From assembly GCF_036967205.1 (NCBI RefSeq), contig NZ_CP146022.1:620001-684000 (forward strand): a stretch of DNA of 64,000 nucleotides. Reading direction: 5' to 3'. Shown here piece by piece: positions 1-8,865 of this stretch (position 1 is its first letter; each line of letters begins with the position of its first letter). A model generated the notes under the pieces. The model searched no databases. It worked only from the letters and a program-made list of their open reading frames with translations, and had not been told where the DNA came from. The position numbers and the translations under genes are program-made. Source of the stretch: Streptomyces sp. Q6 (GTDB lineage: Bacteria; Actinomycetota; Actinomycetes; Streptomycetales; Streptomycetaceae).

Positions 1-984
1 ATCCCCGACGTGCTGCCGGACGAGCGGGACTACACACGGGCCCTGTCCCTGTCACGGCTCGCGTACGACCTGGAGAGCCTGTTCAGCCCGGCGCTCGCCG
101 CCGCGCTGCTGACCGTGCTCACGTACGACCGGCTGTTCACGGGGACACTGGTCGGCTTCCTCGGGTCGGCCGCGCTCGTGGCGTCGGCCGCACTGCCGAG
201 GGCCGCGCCCGCGCCACCGCGCGACGCGGGCGGCCACGCGCGGGCGACGGCGGGCACCCGGCTCTTCCTCGCCGTGCCGCAACTGCGGTCGCTGCTCGCG
301 CTGAACCTGGCCGTGGCGGCGGCGAGCGCGATGGTGACGGTCAACTCCGTCGTGTACGTACGGGACTTCCTCGGCCTGTCCGCCGGAGCGGTGCCGTGGG
401 CACTCGGCGCCTACGGAGCCGGATCGATGGCGGTGGCGTCGGCGCTGCCGCGCGTCCTGGAGCGGATCGGCGACCGGCCGGTGATGCTGCGCGGGGCACT
501 GCTCCTCGGGGTCGTCTTCGGCGCGCTCGGGTTCATCACGGCCGCCGACGAAGGGAGTTGGCGGCTGCCCGCGCTCCTTTCCGTCTGGGCCGCCTTCGGG
601 GCGGCGTGCTCGATGGTGCTCACCCCCGCGGGGCGCCTCGTGCGGCGGTCGGCGCCGGAGCGGGAGCGCACGGCGGCGTTCGCGGCGCAGTTCTCGCTGT
701 CCCACGCGTGCTGGCTGCTCACCTATCCGCTGGCCGGATGGCTCGGTGCGACGGCCGGGCTGCTGTGGGCGGTGGCCTCTCTGGGCGGCGTGGCGCTGGG
801 CGCGGCCGTCGCGGCGGTACGCCTGTGGCCCGCGCCCGCCCCGGACGTCGAGGTCGAGGTCGAGCACGAGCACGCCGGGCTCACCGCCGACCATCCCCAT
901 GTGCGGGACGCGGTGCGCGTGGGCGACGGCTGGCGACACCGCCACGGGCACACACCTGACGCGCTCCACGCGGCACACCCCTGA
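1..984 (+). CDS. MFS transporter, C-terminal part (5' end outside window)
   Basis: The reading frame is already open at base 1, so the start lies upstream of the window. The visible 327 residues are very hydrophobic and contain about eight membrane helices separated by short Arg-rich loops such as RRSAPERERTAA, as expected for the second half of a 12-helix major facilitator permease. The cytoplasmic C-terminal tail is Asp/Glu- and His-rich (EVEVEHEHAG, then HRHGHTPDALHAAHP) and might bind metal, but this is inference. The substrate cannot be told from the sequence. The gene ends 62 bases before a small gene on the same strand. Confidence 0.8.
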   Translation: MPDVLPDERDYTRALSLSRLAYDLESLFSPALAAALLTVLTYDRLFTGTLVGFLGSAALVASAALPRAAPAPPRDAGGHARATAGTRLFLAVPQLRSLLALNLAVAAASAMVTVNSVVYVRDFLGLSAGAVPWALGAYGAGSMAVASALPRVLERIGDRPVMLRGALLLGVVFGALGFITAADEGSWRLPALLSVWAAFGAACSMVLTPAGRLVRRSAPERERTAAFAAQFSLSHACWLLTYPLAGWLGATAGLLWAVASLGGVALGAAVAAVRLWPAPAPDVEVEVEHEHAGLTADHPHVRDAVRVGDGWRHRHGHTPDALHAAHP

Positions 985-1046
985 CCCACCGGCGGCCGGG
1001 TCGGTCACCATGGGGGGCGGTCACGGACGACACGGGGGTGCGGCAC

Positions 1047-1322
1047 ATGAGCGAGAACATGGCTGACGGCACGACCGAGACCGAGCGGACGGTCACGATC
1101 CAGGGCACGGTGTTCGCCCTCGACGAGATCGTCGAGGCGCATCTGTCGCGCGGGCTCACCGGCGGTGTCCTCGACCTGCGCACCGCCGACGGCGAGGAGC
1201 ACACCTTCCACCTGTGGATCCGCGACTCGGCCGCCGACCACGCCGCCTACGTGACCCTCACGTACGACTCGGGGTGCTGTACGGAGACGCGGCCGCGCGG
1301 GTGGGGCGGCTCGGGCGGTTGA
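1047..1322 (+). CDS. Small hypothetical protein, 91 aa
   Basis: I do not recognise this family. The ATG at 1047 is chosen because a GGGGG run at 1034-1038 gives a Shine-Dalgarno at good distance; the in-frame GTG at 1038 overlaps that run. The product is acidic in its first two thirds and looks like a compact beta-strand domain (TVTIQGTVFALDEIVEAHL, then GGVLDLRTADGEEHTFHLW). A short tail follows with a Cys-Cys pair (SGCCTE) and a Gly/Arg-rich end. There is no signal peptide or membrane helix. It could share a transcript with the MFS gene upstream. It ends three bases before the convergent Sel1-repeat gene. Confidence 0.55.
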   Translation: MSENMADGTTETERTVTIQGTVFALDEIVEAHLSRGLTGGVLDLRTADGEEHTFHLWIRDSAADHAAYVTLTYDSGCCTETRPRGWGGSGG

Positions 1323-1325
1323 CGG

Positions 1326-2168
1326 TCAGCCGCCCAGACGGGCGGCGCGGACCCGGGCCTTGTCGTCGCCCCGGTCGGCGGCGCGGCGGAACCAGAGCGC
1401 GGCCTCGCGGGCGCGACCGGTGCGCTCCAGCAGGTCACCGAGGCCGTAGAACGCCGGGTCGACGTCGTTCTCCGCGGCGGTGCGGTACCAGCGCTCCGCC
1501 TCCTGGAGCCGGCCGTCCCGGTCGAGGATCACGGCGAGGTCGTTCATGGCGTGGCCCACGCCGCCGTCCGCGGCACGGTGGAACCAGCGCTCGGCCTCCG
1601 GGAGGCGCCCCGCGTCCTCCATCAGGTGGCCGAGGGGGTGCATCGCCTGTGCGTTGCCCTGCTCGGCGGCCGGGCGCAGCCACCGCTCGGCGTCCTTGGC
1701 CCGGCCCGCCACCCAGGCGATGACACCCGCGCCGAACATGCCCTCCACGTCGCCCTGTTCGGCGGCGCGGGCGAACCAGCGTTCGGCCTCCGCCTCCGAG
1801 GCGCCGCTGCGCAGCATCCAGGACCCCATGGCGACCATCGACGGGACGTACCCGAGCTCCGCGGCCCGTCGGTACCACTCGGCCGCCTCGTCCTCGTCGC
1901 TCATCCGGATGTGGATGACGGCCACGTTGTGCATGGCCATGGCGGAGCCCTGCTCGGCGGCCCGGTAGAACCAGGTCGCGGCCTCCCGCAGGTCGCCCCG
2001 TTCGAGGAGATGGCCGCCGAGCCGTATCTGGTCGTCGGCGTCACCGGATCGCGCGGCGTACCGCAGTCCTGCCTCGCGGGTGTCGAGTCCCGGGTCGCCG
2101 GTCAGTTCCACGACCGTGCGCAGCAGTGCCTCCGAAGGTGTCCGTCCGCGGTGCGCGTCGATTGCCAT
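1326..2168 (-). CDS. Sel1/TPR-repeat protein, 280 aa
   Basis: After about 45 N-terminal residues the protein is made of six or so helical repeats of about 36 residues. Typical pieces are EAATWFYRAAEQGSAMAMHN, EAERWFARAAEQGDVEGM and EAERWFHRAADGGVGHAMND. This is the Sel1-like (SLR/TPR) solenoid, which mediates protein-protein contact. No signal peptide or catalytic motif is seen, so a cytoplasmic adaptor role is likely. It lies 60 bases downstream of the WD40-kinase gene on the same strand and is probably co-transcribed with it, which suggests a scaffold or partner in that kinase's signalling. The ATG at 2168 is preceded by GGGGAG. Confidence 0.8.
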   Translation of the reverse strand: MAIDAHRGRTPSEALLRTVVELTGDPGLDTREAGLRYAARSGDADDQIRLGGHLLERGDLREAATWFYRAAEQGSAMAMHNVAVIHIRMSDEDEAAEWYRRAAELGYVPSMVAMGSWMLRSGASEAEAERWFARAAEQGDVEGMFGAGVIAWVAGRAKDAERWLRPAAEQGNAQAMHPLGHLMEDAGRLPEAERWFHRAADGGVGHAMNDLAVILDRDGRLQEAERWYRTAAENDVDPAFYGLGDLLERTGRAREAALWFRRAADRGDDKARVRAARLGG

Positions 2169-2228
2169 GTGGTCGCTCTCCCCGTGGTCGTCCTCGATGT
2201 GCGGTGCTTCGTGCGGGTGCCGTGCCGG

Positions 2229-5200
2229 TCAGGGGTGGGCGCTCAGGTCCCAGTCGAGTTCCCAGAGTCTGACCTTGCCGTCGGCGCCGCTGGACAGCGC
2301 GTACCAGCCGTCGGCGCTCAACGTGCCCAGTCGCAGGCCGCTCTGATGTTCCGTCAGGTCGTGTTGGCGATGTCCGGTGCGGGCGTCCCAGACGGCGACC
2401 GAGGAGTCCTCGCCCGCCGAGAGGGCGAACCGGCCGTCCGCGGTGAGCCGTACCGATCTGCTCTCGTGGGGCCGGGCCACGCCGTCCCCCGCTGTGTCGA
2501 ACACGCCCAGCGGCGCCCCGGTCGCGGCGTCCCACAGCCGGACCGCGCGGTCGTCGTAGCTGCCGCAGGAGAGCAGGAGCCGCAGGTCCGGGCTGACGTG
2601 GACGGAGCCGGCCGTACGCCGGTGCCCGTGGAACGTGCGCACGCACGCGCCGGTGGCGAGATCCCACAGCCGGATCGTCCGGTCGCCCGGACTCGACGCG
2701 GCGAGGCGGCCCTCCGGGTCGAGCCAGAGGCCGCACGGCGTGTGCGGATGGTGCCCGCCCTCGGCGAGCGTCCTGACGTGCCGGCCGCCGTCCAGGTCCC
2801 ACAGTTGCAGGGACTCGTCGCCGGAGGTGAACAGGGCGAGACGGCCGTCGGCGCTGAACCGGGTACCGAGGGCTCCCCGTGGCACCTCGGCGCGGCCGAC
2901 GCGCTCCCCCGTCTCGGCGGACCAGGCGTCCAGCACGCCGGTCGGACTGGACACCATGACGCGCAGACCGTCCGCCGAGAGCGCGAGGACACCGCGGGAG
3001 GTCCGGTCGCGCGGGGTGTCGATGACCCGCGTACGGGTGCCGGTGGAGACGTCCCACAGGTGGATCCCGGCCCCGTGCTCGGGAGCGATCGCCGCGGTCC
3101 TGCCGTCGGCGGACAGGGCGGCGTGCTCGACGGGGCGGTCGTACTCCGCGACGACGCGCGACGCCCAGCCGCCGCGCAGCCCCGTACGGACGGTCTGCCG
3201 GCCGAGTGCGCGCCAGGCGGCCAGGACCAGCGGGGACCGCTCGTGGCCGGGCAACGACCGTGCGCGGACGAGGAGTTCGCGGGCCCGCGCGGGACGACTC
3301 TCCCGTACGGCACGGTCGGCGTCGGCGACGAGCGCGGCGACCCGGGCGTCCGTACGGCTCAGTTCCGCCGCGCGGCGGGGTCTGCTGAGCAGGGGCGGTG
3401 CGAGGTGGTCGGCGGGCAGTCGCCAGCGGCGCGCGGTGTCGTCCTGGCCGGCGGACACGGCGTGCCGGCCGCTGTCGGTGATCCGCAGATCGAGGACGGC
3501 GCGGTGCCCCACGGGGTCCTCCGGGGCCGTGTGTCCGTGGAACGTGCGCAGGCAGCGTCCGGTGTCGAGGTCCCAGAGCCGCAGCGCGGCGTCCCGGCCC
3601 GCGCACAGCGCCCGGCGGTGGTCTCTGCTGAGCGACAGGACCTGCGTGCCACGGGTGCCGTCGGGGAGCGTGCGCAGCCGTTCGCCGGTGTCGAGGTCCC
3701 ACAGGGCGAGCGGCCAACGGTTGCCGACGAGCACCGCGCGACGCCCGTCGTCGCTCAGGCGCAGGCAGTCGACGGGGAACTGGCCTTCGTACCCGGGCAG
3801 GGTCCGCAGGAGTTCGCGTGTGTGGACGTCCCACAGCCGGACGGATCCGTCCTCGTGCACGCCGGTGAGCGCGCGCCGCCCGTCGGCGGTCAACTCGACG
3901 TGTGCCGCGCGGTGTCGGAAGCCTTCGAAGGTCTGCCGCACCCGTCCGGTGCGGGTGTCCCAGAACAGCACCTGTCCGTCGTTGGTCGCGCCGGCCACCA
4001 GTCGGCCGCCCACCGCGAGGCGGGTGGCGGTGATGGCCGTGGTGCCCTTCAGGTACTGCGGCGTGAAGGTCTGGAGGCAGGTGCCGTCGATGAGGCTCCA
4101 CAGCCGCACGATGTCCTCGGTGCCCGCCGCCACCGCGAACCGTCCGTCGGGGCTCAGGTCGGCGGCGTGCGCGGCGCGGTCCCGGTCGAGGGTCAGCAGG
4201 CACCGTCCGCCGCGCGTGTCCCACAGCCTGACCGCGCCGTCGCAGACGACGAGGGCCCGGCCGCCGTCCGCGGTGAGCCGGATGTCGATGCGGGGCGGCG
4301 GCGCCGGTTCCCGCTCGGTGCTGCGGAACATGGAGACGGTCCGTGCTTCGTAGACGTACCAGGGCACGGTGGTGATCCCGGTGCACTCCGCGGCCGCGGG
4401 CCGCCCGGCGGCGACGGCCGCGAGCGCCGTGCGCGGTTCGGGTTCGCCGGGTCGCTCGCGCGCGAGGCCCTCCAGCAGGGCACGGGCGGCGGAGACGTCG
4501 CCGCGCTCCAGATGGACCTGGGCGAGCGCGAGCCTGGCCTCCCAGGAGTCGCCGGTGTCGCCGCGCACCGTGGTGAGGGCGGTGAGCAGGTCCTCGTCGG
4601 TGATCTCCCCGCGCCGCCAGCGCGCGAGACCGGCGTTGTACGTGGCCGGGGCGTGGCGCGGGTCCGCCGTGAGGGCGGCGGCGAAGGCGTCGGACGCCTC
4701 GGCGTCGCGGCCGAGGTCGAGGAGGGAGAGGGCCCGGTTGTTGTACTCGTCGGCGAGCAGCTCGGACACCGTGGGTGCGGTGCGGTGGTAGGGCCGGCCG
4801 AGCTCTTGTTCGTACACGCGGATCAGTTCGTCGGCGATCGCCGCCATGGACCCGGGTCTGGATCTCGGGGCGTGGCGCAGGCAGCGCGTCAGGAGACCGG
4901 CGACGCCCAGGGGCAGGGGCGGCGGGCCGCCGTCGCCGGCCGGGCGCCGGGCGGGCTGTGCCAGGTACGCGTCGAGGGCTTCCGCGGCGGCCACGCCGAC
5001 GCGCCAGGTCAGGGCGCCGGTGAACATCTCCAGGAGCGACACCGCGTAGCTGTAGACGTCGGTGCGGCGGCCGAGCGGCGCGCGGTCGAACTGCTCGGGC
5101 GAGGCGTACGCCCGGGTGAGTCCGCCGAAGGAGACGAGGACGCTCTCGTCGTCCGGCGCGGCGTCGTCCGTGGACTCGTCGAAGGCGGCGGCGCGGGCGC

Positions 5201-5729
5201 GGGCGAGCCCGAAGTCGGTGACCTTCGCCGTGATGCCGTGCTCCCCCGCCGTCCCGATCAGGACGTTCGCCGGTTTCACGTCCTGGTGGACGAGTCCGTG
5301 GCTGTGCGCGTGGGCGAGGCCCCAGGCGCACTGCACGGCGACGTCGAGGACGCGCGCCAGCGCGTCCCGCGCGTCCCCGCGATAGAGCCTGCGGTCGCGG
5401 ATCCAGTCGCCGAGACTGCCGCCGTGCACGTACTCGGCGAAGACGCGCGGGACGCCGTCGAGCGTGCGGACGTAGTGGCAGGTGCAGACGTGCGGGTGCA
5501 GGCCGAGGGAGACCCATGTCTCGGCCTCGGCGACGAACTGCTCGCGTCCCTTCTCGGTCCAGCGTTCGGGGCGGGGGCTCTTGACGGCGAGGTCGACGTC
5601 CCAGGCCAGGTGCCGTACCTGGTGGACGACGCCCATGCCGCCGCGGCCGAGGACGCGCGTCACCCGGTAGCGGTCGTCGAGGACCTCCCCCGGGGCCCAT
5701 GGGGCGGGTGGTGCCGGGGGCGCGCTCAC
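2229..5729 (-). CDS. Serine/threonine protein kinase with TPR-like linker and WD40 propeller tail, 1166 aa
   Basis: Residues about 20-310 are a Hanks-type kinase: glycine loop GRGGMGVV, catalytic lysine in LAVKSPRP, DFG in TDFGLARA, and an APE-like SPEQF with the DVYSYAV helix. The catalytic loop reads HQDVKPAN, so the usual HRD arginine is Gln. A short helical TPR-like part follows (about 330-440). About 700 residues of WD40 repeats then run to the C-terminus, each with a variant of LTADGR..LWD, probably two propellers. There is no obvious membrane helix, so the protein is probably cytosolic. The GTG start at 5729 overlaps the stop of the upstream gene in the form GTGA, which fixes the start. 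Longer upstream readings run out of frame over that gene. Confidence 0.88.
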   Translation of the reverse strand: MSAPPAPPAPWAPGEVLDDRYRVTRVLGRGGMGVVHQVRHLAWDVDLAVKSPRPERWTEKGREQFVAEAETWVSLGLHPHVCTCHYVRTLDGVPRVFAEYVHGGSLGDWIRDRRLYRGDARDALARVLDVAVQCAWGLAHAHSHGLVHQDVKPANVLIGTAGEHGITAKVTDFGLARARAAAFDESTDDAAPDDESVLVSFGGLTRAYASPEQFDRAPLGRRTDVYSYAVSLLEMFTGALTWRVGVAAAEALDAYLAQPARRPAGDGGPPPLPLGVAGLLTRCLRHAPRSRPGSMAAIADELIRVYEQELGRPYHRTAPTVSELLADEYNNRALSLLDLGRDAEASDAFAAALTADPRHAPATYNAGLARWRRGEITDEDLLTALTTVRGDTGDSWEARLALAQVHLERGDVSAARALLEGLARERPGEPEPRTALAAVAAGRPAAAECTGITTVPWYVYEARTVSMFRSTEREPAPPPRIDIRLTADGGRALVVCDGAVRLWDTRGGRCLLTLDRDRAAHAADLSPDGRFAVAAGTEDIVRLWSLIDGTCLQTFTPQYLKGTTAITATRLAVGGRLVAGATNDGQVLFWDTRTGRVRQTFEGFRHRAAHVELTADGRRALTGVHEDGSVRLWDVHTRELLRTLPGYEGQFPVDCLRLSDDGRRAVLVGNRWPLALWDLDTGERLRTLPDGTRGTQVLSLSRDHRRALCAGRDAALRLWDLDTGRCLRTFHGHTAPEDPVGHRAVLDLRITDSGRHAVSAGQDDTARRWRLPADHLAPPLLSRPRRAAELSRTDARVAALVADADRAVRESRPARARELLVRARSLPGHERSPLVLAAWRALGRQTVRTGLRGGWASRVVAEYDRPVEHAALSADGRTAAIAPEHGAGIHLWDVSTGTRTRVIDTPRDRTSRGVLALSADGLRVMVSSPTGVLDAWSAETGERVGRAEVPRGALGTRFSADGRLALFTSGDESLQLWDLDGGRHVRTLAEGGHHPHTPCGLWLDPEGRLAASSPGDRTIRLWDLATGACVRTFHGHRRTAGSVHVSPDLRLLLSCGSYDDRAVRLWDAATGAPLGVFDTAGDGVARPHESRSVRLTADGRFALSAGEDSSVAVWDARTGHRQHDLTEHQSGLRLGTLSADGWYALSSGADGKVRLWELDWDLSAHP

Positions 5730-6313
5730 GCGTAGTCCGGTTCGGCGGCAAAGTCCGGGTCCACGACGGCGCTCTCGCGCACGGTGCGGGCCCAGGTGCG
5801 GGCCGTCGTCAGGGGGTGCTCGGGGAGCAGGAAGTCCCAGGCCGCGTCGTCGCTGGGGTGGAAGCGCAGCTCCGGGGCGTAGGGGTGCCTGGGGTCGTCG
5901 TCGAGCGACACGCCGCGGCGCAGCAGGACGAGGCTCTCGCGCATGCCGGTGATGTCCCACTCGTCGAACTGGCCCCGCAGGACGACGGTCCTGGCCCGCT
6001 TGGCGAGCAGGAAGGACGCCCGGAACCTGAACCCGTGCTCTCGGCCCGGAATCGGCTCCTTGACGAGCGTGTACAGGGCGCGCACCGCGCCCACCGACAC
6101 CGAGTCCGCCTCGATCAGCTGCCCCTTCGCGGCGTACCGCCTCGCCAACTCCCCGCGCATCACGTCGAGTTCGTCCAGCCACGCGGCACTGGGCGGCAGC
6201 GCGTCGTGGGCGGTGAGGACGACGACGTACGGATGCCGCGGCACGAACCACTGGCCCCGGCCGCAGGGTTCGAAGCCGGCCGTGTCGAACGTGACGAGGG
6301 AGGAAGACGTCAT
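5726..6313 (-). CDS. Conserved hypothetical protein paired with the WD40 kinase, 195 aa
   Basis: I do not recognise this protein. It overlaps the kinase start by four bases (GTGA), so the two are almost certainly translated as a unit, and it may be a partner or regulator of the kinase. It is soluble and mixed alpha/beta. One stretch resembles a nucleic-acid or ligand-binding fold (VVLRGQFDEWDITGMRESLVLL), but no catalytic motif is evident. The start is uncertain. The ATG at 6313 is preferred because the protein begins naturally there with MTSSSLVTFD; a TTG at 6361 would add 16 residues of atypical composition. Neither site has a strong Shine-Dalgarno. Confidence 0.7.
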   Translation of the reverse strand: MTSSSLVTFDTAGFEPCGRGQWFVPRHPYVVVLTAHDALPPSAAWLDELDVMRGELARRYAAKGQLIEADSVSVGAVRALYTLVKEPIPGREHGFRFRASFLLAKRARTVVLRGQFDEWDITGMRESLVLLRRGVSLDDDPRHPYAPELRFHPSDDAAWDFLLPEHPLTTARTWARTVRESAVVDPDFAAEPDYA

Positions 6314-6491
6314 GTGTGCATTGAAACAGTGCCCGCCGGGCGACGCGGACGATCGCGCCAACTCCGCATCTGCCTCAAGGCGGCGCCGGCGGGCCCGAGT
6401 TGAACGGACGACACCGGTGGAAGGCGCATAATTGGCGTGCGTGCCGCCGCGCCCCGGGTGCTGCGGCGTCCACGAACAGCGGGGGTGAGCC

Positions 6492-7178
6492 TTGGCCTTT
6501 CGAGCCGGCCGAAAGTACCGGAACTATCTCTACATCAGCGACAGCAAGGTCGACATGCTGCTGCCGCAGGTGGCCCCCGGCTTCGGCCGCAGGCGGACCG
6601 GCGAGATCGGGGTGAACGCGCAGGTGGTGGCCTTCCGGCACACGCGGGAGAGCGCGCCCTCCGACGACCGGGTGCGGCGCCTGGACGCGGTCGTGCGCGG
6701 CCTGGAGAAGCGCGGCGACCTCGGCACACCGGATCAGCCGCAGTCCTTCTTCCGGGGTCGGCTGTCGATGCGCTGGGGCGTGTTGGCGAGCGGCGAGGAC
6801 ACCTCGCTGGTGTACTTCGGCGGCACGACCGGGCGCACCGTCGTCGGCCTGGGCGGTTCCCGCGCGCACACGCTGGGCGCGGCCCCCGACGCCGAGGGCG
6901 CCCCGGCCCTCGCCCGCTCGCTGCTGCCCTCGCTGCTCGGCGGACTGCAACTGAACCCGCACGTCCGAGCCCTGCTCGACCAGGAGGATCCGGAGCTGTC
7001 GCCCGGCGGGGACGCGGCGGACCTGGCAGCCGTGTACCGCGGCGTGGAGGCGCTGCTGGGTCCCGCGCAGACGGTGGAGTTCCTGGCCAAGCGGCTGCTG
7101 CACGGCCCGCACCCCGATCCGGCCGTGGACGCGTCGGTGCTCCTCGGCTCGCCCCTGTACGTCGCCCAGGTCGACTGA
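6492..7178 (+). CDS. Conserved hypothetical protein, 228 aa (DUF7019-like, from memory)
   Basis: The N-terminal signature KYRNYLYISDSKVDMLLPQ matches a conserved Streptomyces family that I recall as DUF7019; the label is not verified. The protein is soluble and has no recognised catalytic residues. It resembles proteins that report lipid or membrane association, but that is guesswork. It starts at a TTG (6492) directly after a strong GGGGGTGAG ribosome binding site, and no ATG or GTG in frame fits better. It lies seven bases ahead of the FHA-kinase gene on the same strand, so the pair form a probable operon. It is divergent from the WD40-kinase pair. Confidence 0.75.
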   Translation: MAFRAGRKYRNYLYISDSKVDMLLPQVAPGFGRRRTGEIGVNAQVVAFRHTRESAPSDDRVRRLDAVVRGLEKRGDLGTPDQPQSFFRGRLSMRWGVLASGEDTSLVYFGGTTGRTVVGLGGSRAHTLGAAPDAEGAPALARSLLPSLLGGLQLNPHVRALLDQEDPELSPGGDAADLAAVYRGVEALLGPAQTVEFLAKRLLHGPHPDPAVDASVLLGSPLYVAQVD

Positions 7179-7185
7179 GGCCGCC

Positions 7186-8415
7186 GTGGGCACGGAGATC
7201 CGCATCGACGCGGTGCCGAACGACGGCACCGGCGCCCGGAGTTACACGTTCCGCGAGACGGAGACGGTGGTCGTGGGGCGCGCCGCGGACTGCGCGATCC
7301 GGGCGCCGGGGACGGAGCGGCGCGTCTCGCGCCATCACTGCGCGTTCGACCTCGCGCCGCCGACGGTACGGGTACGCGACCTGGGCAGCCGCAACGGCAC
7401 GTACGTCAACGGCGTCCTGCTGCCCGGTCCCGGCGGCGACGGCGGCGACGGTCCGGCGACGGAGCTCGTCGACGGGGACGAGGTGCGGGCCGGCCAGCTG
7501 CGGCTGCGCGTCTCCACGGCACCGTCCGGCCTCGACGGAGGCCGCATCCCCGGCTACACGCTGCTGCGGGAACTGGGCCAGGGCGCGCAGGGCACCGTCC
7601 ATCTGGCGCGGCGCTCCGGCGCGGAAGAGGATCTCGCGCTGAAGATCCTGCGGCCCGAGTGGGCCACCCCCGAGGCGGTGAGCGGCTTCCTCCGCGAGAT
7701 CGAGGCGACCCGGGCGCTGCGCCACCCCCACGTCGTGCGGTTCCGTGACGCCGGGTCGAGCGCCGAACTCCTCTATCTGGTCTGCGAGTTCTGTGACGGG
7801 GGCGATCTGGGCGGCCTGGTGATGTCCCGGTCCGCGCCGCTGCCGCCGGACGTGGCGGTGCCGCTGACGCTCCAGGTCCTCGACGGCCTGGCGTACGCGC
7901 ACGACGCCCCGCTGCCCGCGGTGCGGGACGCCGACGGCACGTTGACGCCCGTACGGGGGCTCGTGCACCGGGACATCAAGCCGGCGAACCTGCTCCTGTC
8001 CGGGACCGGCCGGGACATGGTCGTGAAGATCGCGGACTTCGGGCTCGCCAAGGCCTTCGACCGGGCGGGCCTGTCGGGGCACACGCACACCGACGCGCTG
8101 GGCGGCAGCGCCGCGTTCATGCCGCGCTCCCAGGCGGTCGACTACCGGTACGCCCGGCCCGCCGTCGACGTGTGGGCGGCGGCGGCCTGCCTCTACTGGA
8201 TGCTGACCCGCGCGACGCCCCGTCACTTCCCGCGCGACGTCGACCCGGTCCTCGCGGTGCTGCGCGAGCCGGTCGTCCCGATCGCCAAGCACGACGCGAC
8301 ACTGCCGCCGCGGCTCGCCGCGCTGCTCGACGACATCCTGGGGGACGACGCGCCCGACGACGAGCGAACCCCGACGGCACGGGAGTTCGCCCGCGCTCTG
8401 GAGGAGACGGGCTGA
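7186..8415 (+). CDS. FHA domain-containing serine/threonine protein kinase, 409 aa
   Basis: The N-terminus (about residues 22-105) is a forkhead-associated phosphothreonine-binding domain, with VVGRAADC, the SRHH core and the SRNGTYVNG motif. A Hanks-type kinase follows (about 123-400): glycine loop GQGAQGTVHL, lysine in LALKILRPE, catalytic loop HRDIKPANLLL and DFGLAKAF. The usual APE segment is replaced by MPRSQAV, followed by DVWAAAACLYWML. There is no membrane helix and no C-terminal sensor domain. An FHA domain at the N-terminus is less common than at the C-terminus and suggests recruitment to phosphorylated partners. GTG start at 7186, seven bases after the upstream gene. The two kinases in this neighbourhood could cross-talk, which is inference. 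Confidence 0.88.
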   Translation: MGTEIRIDAVPNDGTGARSYTFRETETVVVGRAADCAIRAPGTERRVSRHHCAFDLAPPTVRVRDLGSRNGTYVNGVLLPGPGGDGGDGPATELVDGDEVRAGQLRLRVSTAPSGLDGGRIPGYTLLRELGQGAQGTVHLARRSGAEEDLALKILRPEWATPEAVSGFLREIEATRALRHPHVVRFRDAGSSAELLYLVCEFCDGGDLGGLVMSRSAPLPPDVAVPLTLQVLDGLAYAHDAPLPAVRDADGTLTPVRGLVHRDIKPANLLLSGTGRDMVVKIADFGLAKAFDRAGLSGHTHTDALGGSAAFMPRSQAVDYRYARPAVDVWAAAACLYWMLTRATPRHFPRDVDPVLAVLREPVVPIAKHDATLPPRLAALLDDILGDDAPDDERTPTAREFARALEETG

Positions 8416-8550
8416 CCGGAATACCGCTCGCTCGGCGGAACTCATCTCCCTGACAGAAAGGGAGCGTTCCGCTTAATGTCGCGCGCATTCGGAGTGTTCA
8501 CGTCACGCCGGGGAACCCGATGGGCCGGAAAAGAGGAAAAGGAGCGCGCA

Positions 8551-8835
8551 ATGAGTCACAGCACCTCTCCGGCCGCCTCTTCGCGGTCGGGTTCCAATGG
8601 TCTCGCCATCGCCGGACTGGCCTGCGGGATCATCGGCCTTCTGTTCCTCCCCATCGTCCTGGGTCCGCTCGCCGTCATCTTCGGCGCGGTGGGCATGCGG
8701 CAGTCCGGGGCCAAGGGGGGCGGCGGGATGGCGAAGGCGGGTGTCATTCTGGGTGTCATCGACATCATCATCTTCATCGTCCTGATAGCCGTCGCGGCTT
8801 CTTCGGGCGGGTTCAGCTGGTATGTCGGCGGCTGA
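8551..8835 (+). CDS. Small DUF4190-type membrane protein, 94 aa
   Basis: A short Ser/Thr-rich N-terminus is followed by two hydrophobic helices: about residues 18-45 (LAIAGLACGIIGLLFLPIVL) and about 62-85 (GVILGVIDIIIFIVLIAVA). They are joined by a Gly-rich loop (RQSGAKGGGGMAKAG). This pattern fits the DUF4190/DUF4870-like two-helix membrane proteins common in actinobacteria. The ATG at 8551 is preceded by AAGGAG at 8539-8544 with good spacing. Upstream in-frame starts lack a binding site. The role is unknown. It converges with the LacI gene 30 bases downstream. Confidence 0.75.
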   Translation: MSHSTSPAASSRSGSNGLAIAGLACGIIGLLFLPIVLGPLAVIFGAVGMRQSGAKGGGGMAKAGVILGVIDIIIFIVLIAVAASSGGFSWYVGG

Positions 8836-8865
8836 TCCGACGTCCCTTCGTATTTCGCGCGGCCG

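Noticed and set aside
1551-5735. Long plus-strand open frame of 1394 codons
   Set aside because: It is the antisense shadow of the Sel1 and WD40-kinase genes. The translation is repetitive Gly/Val/Pro-rich text with no domain, and third-position bias favours the minus strand.
2229-6251. Reading the WD40 kinase from an upstream start at 6251
   Set aside because: The added part overlaps the upstream gene out of frame and is Arg/Pro-rich. The GTGA overlap at 5726-5729 gives a clean start.
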